NCBI RefSeq assembly: GCF_002221505.1
Contig: NZ_CP011036.1
Span: 186,001-250,000, forward strand
DNA length: 64,000 nucleotides
Direction of reading: 5' to 3'
From: Pseudoalteromonas nigrifaciens
GTDB taxonomy: Bacteria; Pseudomonadota; Gammaproteobacteria; Enterobacterales; Alteromonadaceae
Part shown: positions 59,614 to 64,000 of the stretch, piece after piece
How positions within the stretch are numbered: position 1 is the first letter of the stretch
Layout of the letters: the number at the start of each line of letters is the position of its first letter
Notes under the pieces: model-generated
What the model saw: only the letters and a program-made list of their open reading frames with translations
Told to the model about the DNA's origin: nothing
Database searches by the model: none
Made by a program: the position numbers and the translations under genes

Positions 59614-62600
59614 ATGGCTTACTCTTATTCTGAAAAGAAACGTATCCGTAAGGATTTTGGTAAACGTCCACAAGTTTTGGATATACCTTTCTTACTATCT
59701 ACACAGTTAGAATCGTTTAAAAAATTCTTAGTGCCTGACGCTGATGGCGATCATGGTTTGGAAGCAGCCTTCCGTTCTGTGTTCCCAATTAAAAGCTACT
59801 CAGGAAATTCTGAGCTGCAATACGTAAGTTATCGTATTGGCGAGCCAGTTTTCGATGTAAAAGAATGTCAAATTCGCGGTGTGACTTATTCTGCTCCACT
59901 TCGCGTGAAATTGCGTCTTGTAGTTATGGACAAAGAAGCTCCAGGCACAGTTAAAGACATTAAAGAGCAAGAAGTTTACATGGGCGAAATTCCGCTCATG
60001 ACCGATACCGGTACCTTTGTAATCAATGGTACAGAGCGTGTTATCGTTTCTCAGCTACACCGTAGCCCTGGTGTATTCTTTGATAACGACCGCGGTAAAA
60101 CTCACTCATCGGGTAAAGTGTTATATAACGCACGTGTTATCCCATATCGTGGTTCATGGTTAGACTTTGAATTTGATGCAAAAGATAACTTATATGTACG
60201 TATTGACCGTCGTCGTAAATTACCGGCGTCTATTATCTTACGTGCACTTGAGTACTCGAGTGAAGACATTCTTGGTATTTTCTTCGACAACACTACGTTT
60301 GAAGTAACTGACGGTAAAGTTCTTATGGAACTGGTACCTTCACGTTTACGTGGTGAAACCGCCGCTTTTGATATTAAGAGCGAAGACGGTGAAGTGTTTG
60401 TTGAAAGTGGTCGTCGTGTTACGGCTCGCCATATCAAGAACATCGAGAAAAAAGGCATTAAGCAATTAGAAGTACCACATGAGTACATCATTGGTCGTGT
60501 ATTAGCGAAAAACTATGTTGATGAGTCAACAGGTGAAGTTGTAGCTAATGCAAATGACGAGCTAACGCTTGAATTAATGGCTGAATTGGTTAAAGCCGGT
60601 CACACTAAAATTGATACGTTATATATCAATGAAGTGGACAGCGGTGCTTACATGTCAAATACCTTGAACATTGACTCTTCAAGCAGCCGTTTAGAAGCAT
60701 TAGTAGAAATTTATCGCATGATGCGCCCAGGCGAGCCACCGACGAAAGACGCGGCTGAAGCCTTATTCCAGAACTTGTTCTTCTCAGAAGAGCGCTATGA
60801 CTTATCAACGGTAGGTCGTATGAAGTTCAATAGCCGTGTTGGTTACGATACCGATACAGGCCCAGGCACATTAAGCAAAGAAGACATCGTGTCGGTTATG
60901 AAGGTATTGATTGCTATTCGTAACGGTGTTGGCGATGTAGATGATATTGACCACTTAGGCAACCGTCGTATCCGTAGTGTTGGCGAAATGGCTGAGAACC
61001 AATTCCGTGTAGGTTTAGTACGTGTAGAACGTGCTGTACGTGAGCGTTTAAGCTTAGGTGACCTAGATGCGATAATGCCACAAGATCTTATTAACGCTAA
61101 GCCTATTTCGGCAGCGGTTAAAGAGTTCTTCGGCTCGTCTCAGTTATCACAGTTTATGGACCAAAATAACCCGCTATCAGAAGTAACGCATAAGCGTCGT
61201 ATTTCTGCATTAGGGCCGGGCGGTCTAACTCGTGAGCGCGCAGGCTTTGAAGTGCGTGACGTTCACGTAACTCACTATGGTCGCGTATGTCCAATCGAGA
61301 CTCCTGAGGGTCCAAACATCGGTCTAATTAACTCATTATCTACGTACGCACGTACTAATGATTATGGTTTCTTAGAAACACCTTACCGCAAAGTGGTAGA
61401 CGGTGTTGTAACTGATGAAGTTGATTACTTATCAGCCATTGAAGAAGGTCAGTTTGTTATCGCACAGGCGAACTCAAACTTAACCGAAACCAATGAGTTT
61501 GTAGATGAACTTATTCCATGTCGTCACAAAGGTGAATCTACCTTTATGGGACGTATGGACCAGCAATATATGGATGTATCACCACAACAGGTGATCTCTG
61601 TAGCGGCAGCACTTATCCCGTTCCTAGAACACGATGATGCTAACCGTGCATTGATGGGTTCAAACATGCAACGTCAAGCAGTACCAACATTGAAAGCGGA
61701 TAAGCCGTTAGTAGGTACTGGTATTGAGTTAACACTAGCGAAAGACTCTGGTGTTACTATCGTTGCAAAACGTGGTGGTGAAGTAATGTATTGTGACGCA
61801 AGTCGCATCGTTGTTAATGTACATGAAGAAGAACGCGTTCCAGGCGAAGCGGGCATCGACATTTACAACTTAACCAAATACACACGTTCTAACCAAAATA
61901 CATGTATTAACCAAAAACCAACTTGTATGGTTGGCGAACCGGTTACTCGTGGCGATGTGTTAGCAGATGGTCCTTCGACTGACTTGGGCGACTTAGCTCT
62001 TGGTCAAAACTTGCGCGTGGCATTTATGCCATGGAATGGTTATAACTTCGAGGATTCAATCTTACTATCAGAGCGCGTAGTTGAAGAAGATCGTCTAACG
62101 ACTATCCACATTCAAGAACTACAGTGTATTGCCCGTGATACTAAATTAGGTTCTGAAGAGATCACTGCAGATATCCCGAATGTGGGCGAATCTGCACTAG
62201 GCAAGCTTGATGAATCAGGCGTTGTTTATATTGGTGCTGAAGTTAAAAGCGGCGATATTCTAGTAGGTAAAGTGACTCCGAAAGGCGAAACGCAATTAAC
62301 TCCTGAAGAGAAGCTACTACGAGCTATCTTCGGCGAAAAAGCGTCTGATGTTAAAGACAGCTCTTTACGTGTACCAAATTCTGTAACTGGTACTGTAATT
62401 GATGTGCAAGTTTTCACCCGTGATGGTGTTGAAAAAGATAAGCGTGCGTTAGAAGTTGAAGAAATGCAGCTTCGCGATGCGAAGAAAGACTTCAACGAAG
62501 AGTTCCGTATTCTAGAAGCTGGTGTATTAGACCGTGCGCGTAAGTTACTTATCGCAGCTGGCTTTGATGAAGACAAATTAGCGTTATTAAATGCTGAGAA

Positions 62601-63639
62601 GCTACTTACGCAAAGCCTTGCTGAAGAAGACAAGCAAGCTGAGCTTGAGCAATTAGCAGCCCAGTATGACGAGCTTAAAGCTGAATACGATAAGAAGTTT
62701 GAAAACAAACGTCGTAAAATCACTCAAGGCGATGACCTAGCACCTGGCGTACTTAAGATTGTTAAAGTATACCTAGCTGTTAAACGTTGTATCCAACCGG
62801 GTGATAAAATGGCGGGTCGTCATGGTAACAAAGGTGTTATCTCGACTATCGTACCAGTAGAAGATATGCCATACGATGATAAAGGTCGTACGGTAGATAT
62901 CGTACTTAACCCACTGGGTGTACCATCACGTATGAACATCGGTCAGATCCTTGAAACACATATGGGTCTAGCTGCACGTGGTATTGGTGAACGCATTGAA
63001 GAAATGATGAAAGAGCAACGTGAGCTGCATGAGTTACGCGCCTTCATCAAGCAAGCCTACGAAATTGGCGAATCTCGTCAAGTAGTAGACATTGATAGCT
63101 TTACAGATGACGAAATTCGTCGTTTGGCTGAAAACTTAAAAGGTGGTTTACCAATAGCTACTCCAGCATTTGATGGCGCGAAAGAAAACGAAATCAAAGA
63201 CATGCTAGAGCTTGCGGGCTACCCAAGAAGTGGTCAGGTTACACTTTATGATGGCCGTACTGGCGATCAGTTCGAACGTCAAGTAACCGTAGGTTACATG
63301 TACATGCTGAAACTGAATCACTTAGTTGATGACAAAATGCATGCGCGTTCTACTGGTTCTTATAGCCTTGTTACTCAGCAGCCGCTGGGTGGTAAAGCAC
63401 AGTTCGGTGGCCAGCGTTTTGGTGAGATGGAAGTATGGGCACTTGAAGCTTACGGTGCTGCTTACACTCTACAAGAAATGCTAACAGTGAAATCGGATGA
63501 CGTGAACGGTCGTACTAAGATGTATAAAAACATCGTTGATGGTAACCATAAAATGGAACCAGGTATGCCAGAATCGTTTAACGTATTGTTAAAAGAAATC
63601 CGCTCACTGGGTATCAACATCGAGTTGGAAGAAAATTAA
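59614..63639 (+). CDS. rpoB: RNA polymerase beta subunit
   Basis: 1341 residues, one fewer than E. coli. The rifampicin region [31 protein letters not shown] is wild type in appearance. [13 protein letters not shown] (active-site Lys) and the C-terminal [18 protein letters not shown] are standard. GAGGAACCCC lies before the ATG. Confidence 0.99.
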   Translation: MAYSYSEKKRIRKDFGKRPQVLDIPFLLSTQLESFKKFLVPDADGDHGLEAAFRSVFPIKSYSGNSELQYVSYRIGEPVFDVKECQIRGVTYSAPLRVKLRLVVMDKEAPGTVKDIKEQEVYMGEIPLMTDTGTFVINGTERVIVSQLHRSPGVFFDNDRGKTHSSGKVLYNARVIPYRGSWLDFEFDAKDNLYVRIDRRRKLPASIILRALEYSSEDILGIFFDNTTFEVTDGKVLMELVPSRLRGETAAFDIKSEDGEVFVESGRRVTARHIKNIEKKGIKQLEVPHEYIIGRVLAKNYVDESTGEVVANANDELTLELMAELVKAGHTKIDTLYINEVDSGAYMSNTLNIDSSSSRLEALVEIYRMMRPGEPPTKDAAEALFQNLFFSEERYDLSTVGRMKFNSRVGYDTDTGPGTLSKEDIVSVMKVLIAIRNGVGDVDDIDHLGNRRIRSVGEMAENQFRVGLVRVERAVRERLSLGDLDAIMPQDLINAKPISAAVKEFFGSSQLSQFMDQNNPLSEVTHKRRISALGPGGLTRERAGFEVRDVHVTHYGRVCPIETPEGPNIGLINSLSTYARTNDYGFLETPYRKVVDGVVTDEVDYLSAIEEGQFVIAQANSNLTETNEFVDELIPCRHKGESTFMGRMDQQYMDVSPQQVISVAAALIPFLEHDDANRALMGSNMQRQAVPTLKADKPLVGTGIELTLAKDSGVTIVAKRGGEVMYCDASRIVVNVHEEERVPGEAGIDIYNLTKYTRSNQNTCINQKPTCMVGEPVTRGDVLADGPSTDLGDLALGQNLRVAFMPWNGYNFEDSILLSERVVEEDRLTTIHIQELQCIARDTKLGSEEITADIPNVGESALGKLDESGVVYIGAEVKSGDILVGKVTPKGETQLTPEEKLLRAIFGEKASDVKDSSLRVPNSVTGTVIDVQVFTRDGVEKDKRALEVEEMQLRDAKKDFNEEFRILEAGVLDRARKLLIAAGFDEDKLALLNAEKLLTQSLAEEDKQAELEQLAAQYDELKAEYDKKFENKRRKITQGDDLAPGVLKIVKVYLAVKRCIQPGDKMAGRHGNKGVISTIVPVEDMPYDDKGRTVDIVLNPLGVPSRMNIGQILETHMGLAARGIGERIEEMMKEQRELHELRAFIKQAYEIGESRQVVDIDSFTDDEIRRLAENLKGGLPIATPAFDGAKENEIKDMLELAGYPRSGQVTLYDGRTGDQFERQVTVGYMYMLKLNHLVDDKMHARSTGSYSLVTQQPLGGKAQFGGQRFGEMEVWALEAYGAAYTLQEMLTVKSDDVNGRTKMYKNIVDGNHKMEPGMPESFNVLLKEIRSLGINIELEEN

Positions 63640-63647
63640 GCCAATTA

Positions 63648-63673
63648 GATGCTGCAGTTAACGCTGCAGCATC
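63648..63673 (+). other. Hairpin in the rpoB-rpoC spacer
   Basis: GATGCTGCAG, TTAACG, CTGCAGCATC: a perfect 10-bp stem without a T run, 8 bp after the rpoB stop. It probably serves mRNA processing or stability between the two genes. Confidence 0.8.
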
Positions 63674-63689
63674 TGTTACGGCCGAATAG

Positions 63690-64000
<311 letters not shown>

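Noticed and set aside
60102..60491. 129-codon frame antisense to rpoB
   Set aside because: rpoB is essential and fully conserved here; the reverse frame is a by-product of its codon bias. The same holds for the long reverse frames inside astA, astD, deoC and the SLC13 gene.

Overview
The window is chromosomal DNA of a marine gammaproteobacterium, most likely Pseudoalteromonas (Alteromonadales). The grounds are the AT-rich codon use, the alteromonad gene set (DUF3802-type protein, OsmC, E. coli-type SpeD, astC-astA-astD, aerobic glpK-glpD) and the order tRNA-Trp, secE, nusG, rplKAJL, rpoBC. This is a judgement from gene content, not a database result.

Layout. 1-4.4 kb: a minus-strand operon (dapA, dapD, a LysA-type PLP decarboxylase and an M14 desuccinylase/aspartoacylase-like enzyme) behind a lysine riboswitch and a good sigma-70 promoter. 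4.5-14.3 kb: tag, selO, an OmpA-family porin, acnB (its 5' end carries an out-of-frame 115-bp tandem duplication), a 2OG-Fe oxygenase paired with a class V aminotransferase, a second 2OG-Fe oxygenase and a hotdog thioesterase. 14.3-27.4 kb: glpKD, a YdcH protein, pabA, an HDOD protein, astCAD, a DUF3802 protein, an OsmC protein, speD and a SdaC-type transporter.

27.8-41.8 kb is the most interesting part, a compact natural-product locus. It holds a PecS-type MarR regulator, a single-module indigoidine synthetase with an oxidase domain inserted in its A domain, a PsuG/IndA-type C-glycosidase, a PptA-type tautomerase, an RND pump pair, and an operon of a TrpF-like barrel protein lacking the catalytic Cys, a eukaryotic-type uracil phosphoribosyltransferase, a PecM-like EamA permease and an old yellow enzyme. 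The same 16-bp palindrome (ATCTTTACGTAAAGAT and variants) sits at all three biosynthetic promoters. Each of those promoters has TTGACA, a 16-17 bp spacer and TATCTT, so the four transcription units look like one PecS regulon. Indigoidine synthetase plus PsuG, UPRT and an exporter also resembles the bacterial logic for the C-nucleoside minimycin with its self-protection.

42-46.9 kb is a decaying region. It contains an alpha/beta hydrolase with a 1-nt deletion, IS110 and IS66 remnants, an intact Sfp/EntD-type phosphopantetheinyl transferase (which could activate the NRPS), a multiply frameshifted type II thioesterase and another broken gene. 46.9-53.9 kb is a sulfate-assimilation operon (cysG, cysD, cysN, SLC13 transporter, cysC, cysQ). 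54-64 kb holds deoC with an overlapping unknown gene, tRNA-Trp and the secE-nusG-rplKAJL-rpoB-rpoC cluster with its leaders, terminators and processing hairpins. rpoC runs off the right end and the M14 gene runs off the left end.
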